From positions 1,271,918-1,335,917 of the forward strand of contig CT971583.1 of the NCBI GenBank assembly GCA_000063505.1: a DNA stretch of 64,000 nt, in the 5' to 3' direction. The notes beneath the pieces are model-generated. The model saw only the letters and a list, made by a program, of their open reading frames with translations, did not search any database and was not told the origin of the DNA. The stretch's first letter is position 1. Every line of letters begins with the position of its first letter. Made by a program: the position numbers and the translations under genes. This document shows positions 46,253 to 56,792 of this stretch, in pieces. The DNA is from Synechococcus sp. WH 7803. Lineage in GTDB: Bacteria; Cyanobacteriota; Cyanobacteriia; PCC-6307; Cyanobiaceae.

Positions 46253-46984
46253 GTGCGCAAACCGGTGATCGCAGGAAACTGGAAGATGCACATGACCTGT
46301 GCCCAGACCCGGGATTGGATGGGCACCTTCCTACCCCTTATCTCCGAGACCCCGGATGACCGCCACTTGGTAATCGCTCCACCGTTTACGGCGATCAGCA
46401 CGCTTGCGGATGTTGGAGCTGGCAGTCGGGTTGAAATCTCCAGCCAGAATGTTCACTGGGAAGGGCATGGGGCTTACACGGGTGAAATCTCGCCGGCCAT
46501 GCTTCAAGAGCACGGCGTGCGCTACGCCATCGTTGGCCACAGCGAGCCACGCAAATACTTCAGCGAAAGCGACGAACAGATCAATCATCGGGCCCGTTCA
46601 GCACAGGCGCACGACTTGATTCCCATCGTCTGCGTCGGCGAAAGCGATGAGCAGCGCAGCCGCGGTGAAGCGGAACGGGTGATCCGTCGACAGGTGGAGC
46701 AGGGCCTGGAAGGTCTCGACCCGCAACGCCTGGTTGTGGCCTACGAACCGATCTGGGCCATCGGTACAGGAAAAACCTGTGAATCGGCGGAGGCGAATCG
46801 GATCTGTGGATTGATCCGCAGCTGGGTTGGTTCACCTGATCTGATCATTCAATACGGAGGATCGGTGAAGCCAGCCAACATCGATGAGCTCATGGGCATG
46901 AGCGACATTGATGGTGTGCTGGTTGGAGGCGCTTCGCTCGATCCAGAAGGTTTCGCCAGGATCGCGAATTACAAAAAAGGCTGA
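46253..46984 (+). CDS. tpiA: Triosephosphate isomerase
   Basis: This 243-residue protein starts at GTG 46253. The N-terminal VIAGNWKMH holds Asn and Lys of the active site, the catalytic histidine lies in IVGHSEPR, the glutamate in [12 protein letters not shown], and the phosphate loop in [10 protein letters not shown]. It interconverts dihydroxyacetone phosphate and glyceraldehyde 3-phosphate in the Calvin cycle and glycolysis. folP begins 8 nt later, so the two are co-transcribed. Confidence 0.97.
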   Translation: MRKPVIAGNWKMHMTCAQTRDWMGTFLPLISETPDDRHLVIAPPFTAISTLADVGAGSRVEISSQNVHWEGHGAYTGEISPAMLQEHGVRYAIVGHSEPRKYFSESDEQINHRARSAQAHDLIPIVCVGESDEQRSRGEAERVIRRQVEQGLEGLDPQRLVVAYEPIWAIGTGKTCESAEANRICGLIRSWVGSPDLIIQYGGSVKPANIDELMGMSDIDGVLVGGASLDPEGFARIANYKKG

Positions 46985-46991
46985 TCCAACG

Positions 46992-47825
46992 ATGCGCCAT
47001 CCCACCTGCTGGGGCCGCAGACCAGCTGTCATGGGGGTGATCAACCTCACACCCGATTCCTTCAGCGATGGAGGACAGTTCAACAGTGCCAAGCAGGCCA
47101 GAAAAGAGGCTGATCGGCAGATCAACGATGGTGCCGACGTGCTCGATCTCGGTGCCCAGAGCACTCGACCTGGGGCCGAAGAAGTGGGAGAGGAGGAGGA
47201 GCTCAAACGTCTGATCCCGTGCCTCCAAGCCATCAGACGCGACCATCCCGATGTGATCATTTCTGTGGACACCTTTCTCGCTGCTGTGGCCACAGCAGCG
47301 CTTGAAGCAGGTGCTGACTGGATCAACGACGTGAGTGGAGGCCGGCGCGATGCAGGCATGCTTCCTTTGATCGCGGACGCGGGCTGTCCTTACGTGCTGA
47401 TGCACAGCAGGGGAGACAGCGCTTCGATGGACACCTGCACCAATTACGGCAGCGAGGGTGTGGTGAACGCAGTCCGACGAGAACTGCGGGAGAGCACCGA
47501 GCGGGCCTTGAGGCAAGGAGTGAAAGCAACGCAACTCATCTGGGATCCAGGCTTGGGATTTGCCAAAGACAATGAACAAAACCTTGAACTGATTCGCCAG
47601 CTCGAAGAATTCCAACGGGATGGCATTCCCCTGCTGCTGGGGCCCTCTCGAAAACGTTTCATCGGCGCGGTTCTAAACCAGCCACGACCCAAAGCACGCA
47701 TCTGGGGTACCGCAGCGGTCTGTGCCCGTGCCCAGGCTGCAGGCGTTCATGTGTTGCGGGTTCATGATGTCGGTCCAATCCATCAGGTGGTGAGCATGGG
47801 CGAAGCCGTGGCTCGGAACACCTGA
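46992..47825 (+). CDS. folP: Dihydropteroate synthase
   Basis: This protein of about 277 residues starts at ATG 46992; the frame is open further back inside tpiA. The signatures MGVINLTPDSFSDGG and DLGAQSTRPGA are diagnostic, followed by SVDTF, WINDVSGG and LLGPSRKRF. It joins p-aminobenzoate to dihydropterin pyrophosphate in folate synthesis. It follows tpiA by 8 nt. Confidence 0.96.
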   Translation: MRHPTCWGRRPAVMGVINLTPDSFSDGGQFNSAKQARKEADRQINDGADVLDLGAQSTRPGAEEVGEEEELKRLIPCLQAIRRDHPDVIISVDTFLAAVATAALEAGADWINDVSGGRRDAGMLPLIADAGCPYVLMHSRGDSASMDTCTNYGSEGVVNAVRRELRESTERALRQGVKATQLIWDPGLGFAKDNEQNLELIRQLEEFQRDGIPLLLGPSRKRFIGAVLNQPRPKARIWGTAAVCARAQAAGVHVLRVHDVGPIHQVVSMGEAVARNT

Positions 47826-47868
47826 TTGGCTCCGCTAGAACAGAGCTCCTTTCGAGTTTCAGACACCC

Positions 47869-48276
47869 ATGACAGCGGAGCATGCGCTCACCCTTCTTTA
47901 CGACGGCGGATGCCCACTTTGTGTGCGGGAGGTTGAGTTCCTACGCCGAAAAGATCAAGGCCAAACAATGCAGTTCGTAGACATTAATGCTGCTGATTAT
48001 TGTCCTGAAACTTGGAGCGGGATCACTTACCGCCAGGCCATGGCCCGAATTCATGCCATCGATGCCGAGGGAACGGTTCTCAAAGATGTCGCTGTGTTTC
48101 GCGCTGCTTATCGCTTGATTGGTCTGGGCTGGATCTACGCACCAACCAAGTGGCCGCTCATTGGTCCGGTCATCGATGCCGTCTACACGGTTTGGGCCCG
48201 CTACCGACTGCTGATCACCAGACGACCTTCATTGGATCAGCTATGCAACGAACGTTGTGAACGAACCGGGGCATGA
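47869..48276 (+). CDS. DCC-family (DUF393) thiol-disulfide oxidoreductase-like protein
   Basis: This 135-residue protein has the DCC motif LLYDGGCPLCVREVEFLRR near the N-terminus, giving a redox-type CxxC. It continues with FVDINAADY and FRAAYRLIGLGWIY, a thioredoxin-like fold. Redox activity has been shown for few members, so the name is descriptive. The stop codon lies inside the terminator hairpin at 48263-48286. Confidence 0.85.
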   Translation: MTAEHALTLLYDGGCPLCVREVEFLRRKDQGQTMQFVDINAADYCPETWSGITYRQAMARIHAIDAEGTVLKDVAVFRAAYRLIGLGWIYAPTKWPLIGPVIDAVYTVWARYRLLITRRPSLDQLCNERCERTGA

Positions 48277-48286
48277 ACCCCGGTTC
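48263..48286. terminator. Bidirectional hairpin between the DCC gene and chlH
   Basis: A perfect 9-bp stem GAACCGGGG/CCCCGGTTC with loop CATGAA spans the stop of the plus-strand gene. The following GATTTG is only weakly T-rich, and no T-run is seen on the other side. It sits between two converging genes and so probably ends both transcripts. Confidence 0.6.
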
Positions 48287-48299
48287 GATTTGACGGCCC

Positions 48300-51200
48300 T
48301 CACGCTGCAGGAGTAACTCCTTCGATCCGATCCTCAACCTCCTGATAAAGCTCTTGGAGTTGTTGGATGTTTTCGTCAGACGTTTCCCAGTATCCGCGGC
48401 CATTAACCTCGAGGAGTGTACCGACGATACGCCGGAAACTGTGAGGATTCAACTCCAACAAACGCTTACGCATCTCCGGATCGTTGATGAACGTTTCGTT
48501 CGCTTCCTCATAGACGAAGTTATCAACAGCTCCACTGGTGGCACTCCATCCGAGGGTGAAGTTAAGACGCTTGGCCACTTCACGAACGCCCTCATAACCA
48601 GAATCGAGCATGCCTTCATACCACTTGGGGTTGAGGAGCTTGGTCCTTGAATCCAGGCGAATGGTCTCACTCAAAGAGCGCACCTGAGCATTGGCAGTTG
48701 TCGTGTCAGCGATGTAGCTGGTCGGAGCTTTGCCGTCGTCACGCAGACCCTTGATCAGTTTTGTTGGGTCACTATCGAAATAGTGGCTCACGTCCGTCAG
48801 TGAAATCTCTGCTGAGTCGAGGTTCTGGAACGTGACATCAGCTGTTTTCATCACATTTTCAAAGACGTCACGCTTCTGATTCATCTCGCCAGGATTGTCT
48901 GCGTTGAATGCAAACGTTTTCCTGGAAAGATACATCTCCTGCAACTCACCTTCTTCTTCCCAGGTGCTGTTTTCAACAGCAAGGTTGACATTCGAGCTGT
49001 AACTTCCGCTGGCATTCGAGAAGACCCTGCAAGCAGCATCTCGGAGTGACGTGCCTTCCTTCTCAGCTTGCTCCAAAGCATGGCGACGGACAAAATTCTG
49101 CTCAAGAGGCTCATCAGCCTCAGCAGCCATCTTCACAGCCTGGTCGATCAACGCCATCTGATTGATGAACAGATCACGGAAAACACCGGAACAGTTCACC
49201 ACCACATCAATCCGAGGGCGACCCAACTCTTCAAGGGGAATCAACTCAAGCTTGTTGACCCTGCCCACGGAATCAGGCATTGGCTTGACACCAACGAACC
49301 AGAGAATCTGCGCAAGAGATTCACCATAGGTTTTGATGTTATCCGTACCCCAAAGAACACAGGCAATCGTTTCTGGCCACGTGCCCTGTTCTTCGCGCTG
49401 ACGCTCAATCAGCTTATCGACCACACCTTTTGCTGCTGCAACAGCTGCACGGGTTGGGATGGCCTGAGGATCAAGGGCATGGATGTTCTTACCGCTGGGA
49501 AGAACACCTGGGTTACGGATTGGATCACCACCAGGCCCCGGAAGCACATATTCACCGTCGAGAGCCTTCAGCAGACTTTCCATCTCCATATCGGCACAGA
49601 TCTGTCCCAGACAGAAGCGCAAATAGGCGAAAAGCTTGTCGAGTTCTGTGGAATCAATGCTGGTGAAGCCGGCTGCACAACAGGCTCTCAACCAGGGGGT
49701 CGGCAGCTTGAAGCCGAACTTGGTCAGCAGATCAAGAAGCCATCCGAAATTACCGCGCATATTCACTCGACCATCGAGCCCTGTGAGGGAGCGAACCATC
49801 GAGCCAATCGCAGCACGCGATGTTTCGGTGATCGTTCGGTTCAGCTCGACATCGGAGAGAACACCTTCATCATTTCCCCGATAGATGTCCTCGATGCTGC
49901 GCCCCATCGCTTCGGCCAACAGTCCTGGCAGTGAGCGAAGGCCATCTTCCTCACGCTCCAGCGCAGCGATATTCACAAGGGTGGCCACCGCTTCTTCGGC
50001 GGTGGGGGGCTTGCCGATGGTGTGAAGACCGCAGGGAAGCAGGCGGCTCTCAATCTCCATCAACTGGCGATAAACAGCACCAACAAGAGCATCCCGACCT
50101 TCAAGCTCAAGGGATGCCGCATCCTCCTCAGGAAGATCAACATCTTTATCGAGGTTGCACTGACGGGCCGTTTCAACAATCGTGTTCACGATCTGCACGC
50201 CGCGACCGCCTTCACGCAGTTGCTGATAAGAGCCAACCAGCTCGCCAAGTTCCTTGAGGCCTTTATATAAACCAGCGTTTTCAGCTGGCGGCGTGAGGTA
50301 GCTGATCGTGGAGGCATAGCCCCGACGCTTGGCGATCGTGGCCTCAGAAGGGTTGTTTGCCGCGTAGTAATAGAGATTCGGCAGAGACCCGATCAATGAA
50401 TCCGGATAACAGGTTTCACTCATGCCCATCTGCTTACCGGGCATGAACTCGAGCGAACCATGGGTCCCGAAATGGAGCACAGCATCAGCGCCCCAAACCT
50501 TCTCGAGATAGGTGTAGTAGGCAGCGAAGCCATGGTGAGGACTCGCACTGCGGGAGTAAAGCAGGCGCATCGGATCGCCTTCGTAACCGAATGTGGGCTG
50601 CACCCCCACAAACACGTTGCCGAAGTGACGGCCGTAAATCAGCAGGTTCTGCCCGTCGCTGTTCAGATTTCCGGGAGGCTTGCCCCAGTTCTCTTCCAAA
50701 CGCTCGGAGTAAGGAGTGAGCCGCTCATACTCCTCAACACTCATGCGGTGGGCGATTGAAAGCTCCGGTGCCCCCTGCATGGCTTCAGGGTCATTGATCA
50801 CCGCTTCCATCAGGGTTTTGGAATCACGCGGTAGATCCTGAATGTCATATCCCTTCGCCTTCATCTCTTCGAGAACGCGATGAATGGATCCGAACACGTT
50901 GAGATACGCGGCGGTTCCAACATTTCCCTTGTCTGGAGGAAAGCTGAACACAGTGATCGCCAGTTTCTTCTGCTGACGCGGCTTGATGCGCAGAGATGAC
51001 CAGCGGATCGCCCGTTCAGCGATGGCGTCAACCCGATCTTGGAGGGTGTGGGCCTTGCCGGTTGCATCATCACGGCCGGAAAGAACAATGGGCTCGATGG
51101 CACCATCCAGCTCAGGAATCGCGATCTGCAAGGCCACCTGCACGGGGTGGAGGCCAAGATCACTCTCCTCCCACTCTTGCGTGGTCTGGAAGACCAACGG

Positions 51201-52313
51201 CAACGCCACCATGTAGGGACGGTTGAGCTTTTTGAGCGACTCAATCGCCTTCGGGTGATCTTGGCGGGCCGGACCACCAACCAGGGCGAAGCCAGTCAGC
51301 GACACAATGCCGTCGACCAAAGGCTGCTCTTGGTTGAGGGGGTCATAGAAAAAGGCGTTGACCGGCTTGGAGAAATCGAGACCACCGCAGAAGATCGGAA
51401 TCACTCTTGCGCCCCGAAACTCAAGTTCCTGGATGACGGCGACGTAGTGCGCGTCATCGCCGGTCACGATGTGACTGCGCTGCAACACCAAACCGATCAC
51501 CGGTCCCTTGCGGGCCTCATCAGACAGATCAGGCCGGCTCGAGGTCCAGTTGAGGTATTCCTTGAGGTCCTCAAACATCGTGGGGGCCAGGGGATGCCAG
51601 ATGCCCAGATCGGGGAACACCTCGGGCTCCGCCACCTCCATGACCGGACGCTCCTCGCCCTCAGCTGCTGGGAAGACGTACTTGTCGGCCAGCATCAGCA
51701 GGAAATTCCTGAGGTTTTCGGGCGTACCTCCCAACCAGTACTGAAAACTGAGCATGAAGCTGCGTGCATCCTGCGCCTTCTCCACGGGGAGGTATTTGAG
51801 GACCGTCGGAAGCGTGTTGAGGAGCTTGAGCATGGCGTCCTGAAAACCAGCACCACCGGCTTCCTTCCGCTTTTTCATGAAGCCGGCAATGGCGCTCTTG
51901 CTCTGCCCAAGCTGCGCCATTGAAAAGGAGCCAAGCTTGTTGAGGCGCATCACCTCTGGCATCGAGGGGAAGACCACAGCAGCCTTGAGTCGATCGCGAT
52001 GGGGAGCGACAGCCTCAACCACTTTCTGCGCTAGGTCCTCAATGAAAATGAGGGAGGCGATGAACACATCGGCCTCGCTGACATCACGCTTGAAATTCTC
52101 GTAGTTGTCGGGATCGCGGAGTTCCTCGATCAGATATCCACAAAGGTCGATGCCCAGATCTCCCTCCGCAGCATTCAATGCGGTGGCGGCCTGGGTCAGT
52201 GCGTTCTGGTACTGGGGCTCAAGAACCACGTACACCGCCTTCATGACGGACTTGTGGTTTTGACCCTCCACAGGAGCAACGCGACGATCAGCGGAGCGGA
52301 CCTGTGTGAACAT
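48300..52313 (-). CDS. chlH: Magnesium chelatase subunit H
   Basis: This protein of about 1337 residues is the large porphyrin-binding subunit that, with ChlD and ChlI, inserts magnesium into protoporphyrin IX, the first committed step to chlorophyll. Conserved blocks include [39 protein letters not shown] and [20 protein letters not shown]. The length equals that of other cyanobacterial ChlH. ATG 52313 is preferred over a GTG two codons earlier. It is divergent from dapB. chlD and chlI are not in the window. Confidence 0.97.
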   Translation of the reverse strand: MFTQVRSADRRVAPVEGQNHKSVMKAVYVVLEPQYQNALTQAATALNAAEGDLGIDLCGYLIEELRDPDNYENFKRDVSEADVFIASLIFIEDLAQKVVEAVAPHRDRLKAAVVFPSMPEVMRLNKLGSFSMAQLGQSKSAIAGFMKKRKEAGGAGFQDAMLKLLNTLPTVLKYLPVEKAQDARSFMLSFQYWLGGTPENLRNFLLMLADKYVFPAAEGEERPVMEVAEPEVFPDLGIWHPLAPTMFEDLKEYLNWTSSRPDLSDEARKGPVIGLVLQRSHIVTGDDAHYVAVIQELEFRGARVIPIFCGGLDFSKPVNAFFYDPLNQEQPLVDGIVSLTGFALVGGPARQDHPKAIESLKKLNRPYMVALPLVFQTTQEWEESDLGLHPVQVALQIAIPELDGAIEPIVLSGRDDATGKAHTLQDRVDAIAERAIRWSSLRIKPRQQKKLAITVFSFPPDKGNVGTAAYLNVFGSIHRVLEEMKAKGYDIQDLPRDSKTLMEAVINDPEAMQGAPELSIAHRMSVEEYERLTPYSERLEENWGKPPGNLNSDGQNLLIYGRHFGNVFVGVQPTFGYEGDPMRLLYSRSASPHHGFAAYYTYLEKVWGADAVLHFGTHGSLEFMPGKQMGMSETCYPDSLIGSLPNLYYYAANNPSEATIAKRRGYASTISYLTPPAENAGLYKGLKELGELVGSYQQLREGGRGVQIVNTIVETARQCNLDKDVDLPEEDAASLELEGRDALVGAVYRQLMEIESRLLPCGLHTIGKPPTAEEAVATLVNIAALEREEDGLRSLPGLLAEAMGRSIEDIYRGNDEGVLSDVELNRTITETSRAAIGSMVRSLTGLDGRVNMRGNFGWLLDLLTKFGFKLPTPWLRACCAAGFTSIDSTELDKLFAYLRFCLGQICADMEMESLLKALDGEYVLPGPGGDPIRNPGVLPSGKNIHALDPQAIPTRAAVAAAKGVVDKLIERQREEQGTWPETIACVLWGTDNIKTYGESLAQILWFVGVKPMPDSVGRVNKLELIPLEELGRPRIDVVVNCSGVFRDLFINQMALIDQAVKMAAEADEPLEQNFVRRHALEQAEKEGTSLRDAACRVFSNASGSYSSNVNLAVENSTWEEEGELQEMYLSRKTFAFNADNPGEMNQKRDVFENVMKTADVTFQNLDSAEISLTDVSHYFDSDPTKLIKGLRDDGKAPTSYIADTTTANAQVRSLSETIRLDSRTKLLNPKWYEGMLDSGYEGVREVAKRLNFTLGWSATSGAVDNFVYEEANETFINDPEMRKRLLELNPHSFRRIVGTLLEVNGRGYWETSDENIQQLQELYQEVEDRIEGVTPAA

Positions 52314-52434
52314 CTGCACTCTTTGAGCAATGTGAAGAACATTACGGTGAGGTGAGCTCGCGGTGCGAGTGTTTAAGCGCTGGTGTTACAAGTCGCCCTC
52401 GAGCCCATAGGCTCAAGCCAGTGATTGCAGTGCC

Positions 52435-53286
52435 ATGAGTTCAGCGGCGGGTGGATCGATCCCGGTGGTGGTCACCGGAGCCCTCGGAAGGATGGGTGCT
52501 GAAGTGATCCGTGCCGTCCAAGCCGCGGAAGACTGTCGTCTCGTGGGTGCTGTGGACACCACGCCCGGCACCGAGGGGCAGGATGTGGGCGAGCAGCTTG
52601 GGCTCGGCCCCCTCGATGTGGCCGTGACCGCTGATTTGGAAGGGTGCCTGTGTGCCTGCAGCCAAGCCGTTCGCGATGACGGTCGAGGCCAGGGAGCCGT
52701 GATGGTGGACTTCACGCATCCCTCGGTTGTCTACGCCAATACCCGCGCAGCGATTGCCTATGGCGTGCACCCCGTGATTGGCACGACTGGGCTCTCACCG
52801 CAGCAAATGAATGACTTGAGCGACTTCGCGCGCAAAGCATCCATCGGCGGCGCTGTGATCCCCAATTTTTCGGTGGGTATGGTTTTGCTGCAGCAGGCTG
52901 CTGCTGCTGCGGCACGTTTTTATGACCATGCCGAGCTCACGGAGCTTCATCACAACCGCAAGGCCGATGCACCCAGCGGTACGTGCATCAAAACGGCTGA
53001 ACTCATGGAGGAGCTCGGCAAAACCTTCAACCCTGAAGAGGTCGAAGAGCATGAATCCCTGGAAGGGAGCCGCGGTGGTCGCCGCCCCAGCGGACTCCGC
53101 CTCCATTCCCTCCGCCTGCCGGGTTTGGTCGCGCACCAGGAGGTGATGTTTGGAGCACCAGGCGAAACGTATACCCTGCGCCACGACACGATCGATCGCT
53201 CGGCTTACATGCCAGGGGTTCTGTTGTGTGTGCGTCGGGTGCGTCAACTCGAAGGGCTGGTGTACGGCCTGGAACGCTTGATCTGA
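52435..53286 (+). CDS. dapB: 4-hydroxy-tetrahydrodipicolinate reductase
   Basis: This 283-residue protein has the N-terminal NAD(P)-binding [10 protein letters not shown] and the signature [14 protein letters not shown] with the active-site histidine and lysine. [11 protein letters not shown] and [15 protein letters not shown] complete the family pattern. It performs the reductase step of lysine and diaminopimelate synthesis. The hypothetical gene at 53293 begins 6 nt after its stop. Confidence 0.96.
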   Translation: MSSAAGGSIPVVVTGALGRMGAEVIRAVQAAEDCRLVGAVDTTPGTEGQDVGEQLGLGPLDVAVTADLEGCLCACSQAVRDDGRGQGAVMVDFTHPSVVYANTRAAIAYGVHPVIGTTGLSPQQMNDLSDFARKASIGGAVIPNFSVGMVLLQQAAAAAARFYDHAELTELHHNRKADAPSGTCIKTAELMEELGKTFNPEEVEEHESLEGSRGGRRPSGLRLHSLRLPGLVAHQEVMFGAPGETYTLRHDTIDRSAYMPGVLLCVRRVRQLEGLVYGLERLI

Positions 53287-53292
53287 TCGACG

Positions 53293-53940
53293 ATGCTTCT
53301 GCCTCTGCGACCGGGAGAACTGCAGCGTCTGATTCCGGCAGTCGCCACGGGAACGCAGTTCAAAGCAACTCTTGGCAACCCCCGCAAAATCCTTCAGCGC
53401 TTGCTGATCTCAGGGATTGGCGGAGTTATCACCCTTCTTATCAGCCAAAGCCTGTCGTTCAACCGCTGGGGGTCGGTCTGGCTGATCGCAGGGGTGGTCC
53501 TTCTCCTCTACATCCTCTGGGGGCCCATTATTGAAGCGGGGCGCCGCAATGCTGAGCTGCGTCGCTACCCGGCAGCGGCTCTCTTCGAAGGCGAAGTTGC
53601 GGAGGCGTTCACCGAGGAACGCGTGGAGAACCAGCGTGAACAGGCCGATGCCAATGGACGCCTTGAACTGGTTGAAAGCAGACGAACCTGGATGGTCCTC
53701 GAGCTTGCCGATGAGGATGGTTATCTCGGAAGGATCAGCTTCCCGATGACCAAGTCCCACGGCCTGATCCGGGCAGGACTGGTGATCAGATGCATCGTGC
53801 TCAGTGATCGCAAGGATTTCAGTCGCTTGGGTGCGCTCTCGGATGCCTGGTTGCCCGAGGTCCGTCTCTGGATTGGCGACTACCCGTTCTTGCTGAGGCC
53901 TGCATTCGAAGACCTTTGCCGACTGCGCCTACGCCGATGA
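53293..53940 (+). CDS. Conserved hypothetical membrane protein downstream of dapB
   Basis: This 215-residue protein has two adjacent membrane segments (LLISGIGGVITLLISQSL and VWLIAGVVLLLYILWGPII) followed by a soluble alpha/beta domain of about 130 residues. It begins LPLRPGELQRLIPAVATG and is co-transcribed with dapB. The family looks cyanobacterial; no function or catalytic motif was recognised. Confidence 0.72.
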   Translation: MLLPLRPGELQRLIPAVATGTQFKATLGNPRKILQRLLISGIGGVITLLISQSLSFNRWGSVWLIAGVVLLLYILWGPIIEAGRRNAELRRYPAAALFEGEVAEAFTEERVENQREQADANGRLELVESRRTWMVLELADEDGYLGRISFPMTKSHGLIRAGLVIRCIVLSDRKDFSRLGALSDAWLPEVRLWIGDYPFLLRPAFEDLCRLRLRR

Positions 53941-53972
53941 GCTGGCAGCTGAAATCAGAAGTTCTGAAAAGA

Positions 53973-53990
53973 TGCGTTACGCTATGTAAA
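53973..53990 (-). promoter_or_regulatory. HLR1-like element upstream of the hli gene
   Basis: On the minus strand TTTACATA (53990-53983) matches the HLR1 half-site (G/T)TTACA(T/A)(T/A) fully. After a 2-nt gap GTAACGCA matches five of eight positions of a second half. HLR1 is bound by RpaB at high-light genes. The site is only 14 nt before the ATG, so its use is uncertain. Confidence 0.3.
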
Positions 53991-54004
53991 GACGCCTGAG
54001 ACAC

Positions 54005-54256
54005 ATGTCTGAAGTACCTGCCAACGCTCCTGTCATTCGCGGCGCCACTGTGACCACCGAAGACGGCGGTCGTTTGAATGCGTTTGCCACTGAGCCCAGA
54101 ATGGAAGTGGTGGACACCGAAAGTGGTTGGGGCTTTCACGAGCGCGCCGAAAAGCTGAACGGACGCATGGCCATGCTCGGCTTCATTGCTCTGCTTGCAA
54201 CTGAGCTCGCCCTCGGCGGCGAAGCCTTCACCCGCGGCCTTCTGGGCATCGGCTGA
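54005..54256 (+). CDS. hli: High-light-inducible protein (Hlip/SCP)
   Basis: This 83-residue protein contains the chlorophyll-binding helix motif ERAEKLNGRMAMLGFIALLA, a single membrane span related to LHC helices I and III. The N-terminal 50 residues are hydrophilic and longer than in the shortest Hlips. It protects photosystems or chlorophyll-biosynthesis complexes under high light. A partial HLR1-like site lies upstream. The next gene starts 16 nt later. Confidence 0.93.
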   Translation: MSEVPANAPVIRGATVTTEDGGRLNAFATEPRMEVVDTESGWGFHERAEKLNGRMAMLGFIALLATELALGGEAFTRGLLGIG

Positions 54257-54272
54257 TTCCTTGCCAGTTCCG

Positions 54273-55535
54273 ATGGCAACGGACCGGATTCTGATCGTGG
54301 GAGCCGGTCCTACCGGTTCCCTTCTCGCTTTGGGTCTTGCCCAACAGGGCTTTCAAGTCTTGTTGATCGATCAACAAGCGCGTCCTGATCTTGTTGAACG
54401 GAGCCGGGCCTATGCCCTGACCCATTCCTCGAGACGTTTGTTGCAACGTCTCAATCTCTGGGAACAACTCCACCAATTTTCCTCTCCCTTCGACTCTCTT
54501 CGCCTCGACGACAGAGTTCTGGGATTAACGGCCTGGTTCCGCCGCGGTGATCTCAGAAGCGGTAATCGAAGGTTTGAATCAATCGGCTGGATCCTGGATC
54601 ACAAGCCGCTGATGGCGGAACTCCTGGATCAGTTGGACTCCAACGCGTTGGTTGAGCTTCATTTCAACGCTGATGAAGTCAGCTGCCGCCACTTTCAGCA
54701 ACAGGCTGATTGGATTGTCGCCGCTGATGGTGCTTATTCAACACTGCGGAAATCCAGAGCCATGACTTTCTGGACGCATGCCTATCAACAGGGGTGCATG
54801 ACCGCCAAGGTCTCCCTCGAAGGTGCGCAGGAACGCTGCGCCTACGAATTGTTCCGGGCTGAAGGACCCATGGCTGTCTTGCCCCTCGGAGGCAGCGATT
54901 ATCAGGTGGTTTGGAGTGCACCTCTTCAGCACTGCCGCCAACGGACGCAGCTTCAACCGCAACAACTGCTGCAGCAACTGGCAGCGATCCTTCCTTCGGG
55001 GCTCCGTCCAACAGCTCTTTTGGATCGACCTGGGGCATTCCCCCTGGAACTCAGCCTCGCACCCCGACTCAACAGTTCGAATCTGCTGTTGGTGGGTGAG
55101 TCAGGCCATCGCTGCCACCCCGTTGGTGGACAGGGTTTGAACCTCTGCTGGCGCGATGTGAGCGATCTGCTCGATCTCACGGCATCGAAAAGGATCAATG
55201 GTTCCCTGCCAGCGCATCTGGGGCGCCTCTACAGCTGGCGACGGCTCACGGATCTAATCGGTGTGTTGATCTCCACAGACCTTCTGATCCGCCTGTTCTC
55301 CAATCGTCAGCCGCTGATGCTGCCGATGCGGTTTCTGATCATCAAGCTCCTAGCGCACGCACGGTGGATTCGTCGCATCAGCCTGTCGGCCATGACGGAT
55401 GGTCCTGGCACATTGTGGTCCCGCTTGCCAGAGTATGAGCAAAGGATTGCCCGCCATGGTGATCAGCAGCGATCCCCAACCCCAGCCGAGCCCCGCTCTA
55501 CTCAGTTTTCTTCAGCAAAAAATGGGGCTGAGTGA
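54273..55535 (+). CDS. FAD-dependent monooxygenase/hydroxylase (UbiH-like)
   Basis: This protein of about 420 residues has the FAD fold ILIVGAGPTGSLLALGLAQ at the N-terminus, the middle motif WIVAADGAYSTLRKS (family DG motif) and the FAD-ribityl site LLVGESGHRCHPVGGQGLN. It belongs to the PHBH/UbiH class that hydroxylates aromatic substrates. The substrate is unknown; carotenoid or quinone-related chemistry is possible. The open frame extends back into hli, but ATG 54273 begins at the FAD fold. Confidence 0.85.
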   Translation: MATDRILIVGAGPTGSLLALGLAQQGFQVLLIDQQARPDLVERSRAYALTHSSRRLLQRLNLWEQLHQFSSPFDSLRLDDRVLGLTAWFRRGDLRSGNRRFESIGWILDHKPLMAELLDQLDSNALVELHFNADEVSCRHFQQQADWIVAADGAYSTLRKSRAMTFWTHAYQQGCMTAKVSLEGAQERCAYELFRAEGPMAVLPLGGSDYQVVWSAPLQHCRQRTQLQPQQLLQQLAAILPSGLRPTALLDRPGAFPLELSLAPRLNSSNLLLVGESGHRCHPVGGQGLNLCWRDVSDLLDLTASKRINGSLPAHLGRLYSWRRLTDLIGVLISTDLLIRLFSNRQPLMLPMRFLIIKLLAHARWIRRISLSAMTDGPGTLWSRLPEYEQRIARHGDQQRSPTPAEPRSTQFSSAKNGAE

Positions 55536-55668
55536 CAACGCAATCAATCTGGGACTGCGCCAAGCAGCCCTGGAGCAGGCTCCTCTCCCTGTGGTGCTTT
55601 GGAGCTTCGGCCTGCTCAACCTCAACCAATATCAGGATGTTCTGAACTGGCAATACCAGCACGAGTGA
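55456..55668 (+). CDS. DUF2949 family protein
   Basis: The product is about 70 residues from ATG 55456, or 77 from ATG 55435. The stretch LLSFLQQKMGLSDNAINLGLR followed by PLPVVLWSFGLLNLNQYQDVL is the DUF2949 pattern of cyanobacteria. AAAGGA lies 11 nt before 55456. It overlaps the 3' end of the monooxygenase gene in another frame. The function is unknown. Confidence 0.78.
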   Translation: MVISSDPQPQPSPALLSFLQQKMGLSDNAINLGLRQAALEQAPLPVVLWSFGLLNLNQYQDVLNWQYQHE

Positions 55669-55672
55669 GCGA

Positions 55673-56224
55673 TCACCCGTAAATAATGAGGGATTCCACT
55701 GGAACCCCCTCAGGCAGTTTCGCCCGGCCAGCAAGATCCGCGAGTTCGATCACGAATCCACACCCCACAAGCTCTCCGCCGGCCTTGGTCACCAATTCAG
55801 CCGATGCCGAGGCCGTGCCACCGGTCGCCAGCAGGTCGTCCACAAGCAACACCTTCGGGTGATCAGACAGAGCATCAGCGTGGATCTCCAATCGATCACT
55901 GCCGTACTCCAAGGTGTAGTCGATACCGATCACCTCTCCAGGCAATTTGCCTGGCTTTCGAACCGGCACGAACCCCTTGCCTAATTGCGTTGCCAGCGCA
56001 GTTCCAACGATGAACCCCCTGGATTCGATGCCCACGATCAGATCCGGTTGCCATCGATCACACACAGCAACCAGGCGTTGGATCACCTCATGCCAACCAG
56101 CGGGGTCCCGAAGCAGGGGGGTGATGTCACGGAACAGGATTCCAGGCTTCGGAAAGTCGGGAATATCGCGAACGTACTGACGAAGATCCAAGAGGTGGTG
56201 ACGGAAAGGCCTCAACCCTGGCAT
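55673..56224 (-). CDS. apt: Adenine phosphoribosyltransferase
   Basis: This protein of about 183 residues has [20 protein letters not shown] at the N-terminus and the PRPP-binding motif [13 protein letters not shown]. It salvages adenine to AMP. An ATG at 56236 would overlap the start codon of the divergent gene, so the ATG at 56224 (or 56227) is preferred. The stop is 5 nt from the convergent DUF2949 gene. Confidence 0.95.
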
Positions 56225-56234
56225 CATCGCAGCC

Positions 56235-56792
56235 ATGACCGATGTTTCAGTTCCGGCGGTGTCCGATCCGTCTCAACCCGAAGCCGTTCTGGGCCGACGG
56301 GCTCTCGAGCGCCTGGATCTTCTGTTGCTGACCTTGGAGTCCCTGGATCTCAATGGTGGGGAATCCACGCTGTGGGCAACCCGTCAACTGGGGTTTGAGA
56401 CGGTCTTTCCCAATCGCGTCGAACTCTGGAAGCGACGTTGCCACAACCCCCTGAGGCGATCACCACGCCGTGGATCCCTCGCAGCTGTTGAAACGGAAGC
56501 CCTGATCCGTATTCTCTGCACCATGGCGGATCGGCTCTACCCGTTCCTCCATCAACTGCTGTCGAGCAGGGAACCTGCAGAGCTCACAGACCAACGCTGG
56601 GCCCTGCTGAATCAGCGCCTTAAAGACCTGATTGAAGAGCGTATGAACCTTCGCAGGGGAGCGATTCAGCGCCTTCTTGATGGTCAACAGGCCATGCCCC
56701 TGCAGCGCCAACTCGTGCTCACCCTGGCCCTCGCGGCCGGTCCTGGTGGAGTCGATCGGCTCCGCGCCAGCCTTCTCGATCCGACCCCCTGA
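56235..56792 (+). CDS. DUF3038 protein
   Basis: This 185-residue cyanobacterial protein has [19 protein letters not shown] and the later [20 protein letters not shown], matching DUF3038. It is helical, cytosolic and of unknown function. Its stop codon shares one base with the ATG of the DUF4335 gene (TGATG), so the two are translationally coupled; this pairing is itself typical of the families. Confidence 0.82.
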   Translation: MTDVSVPAVSDPSQPEAVLGRRALERLDLLLLTLESLDLNGGESTLWATRQLGFETVFPNRVELWKRRCHNPLRRSPRRGSLAAVETEALIRILCTMADRLYPFLHQLLSSREPAELTDQRWALLNQRLKDLIEERMNLRRGAIQRLLDGQQAMPLQRQLVLTLALAAGPGGVDRLRASLLDPTP

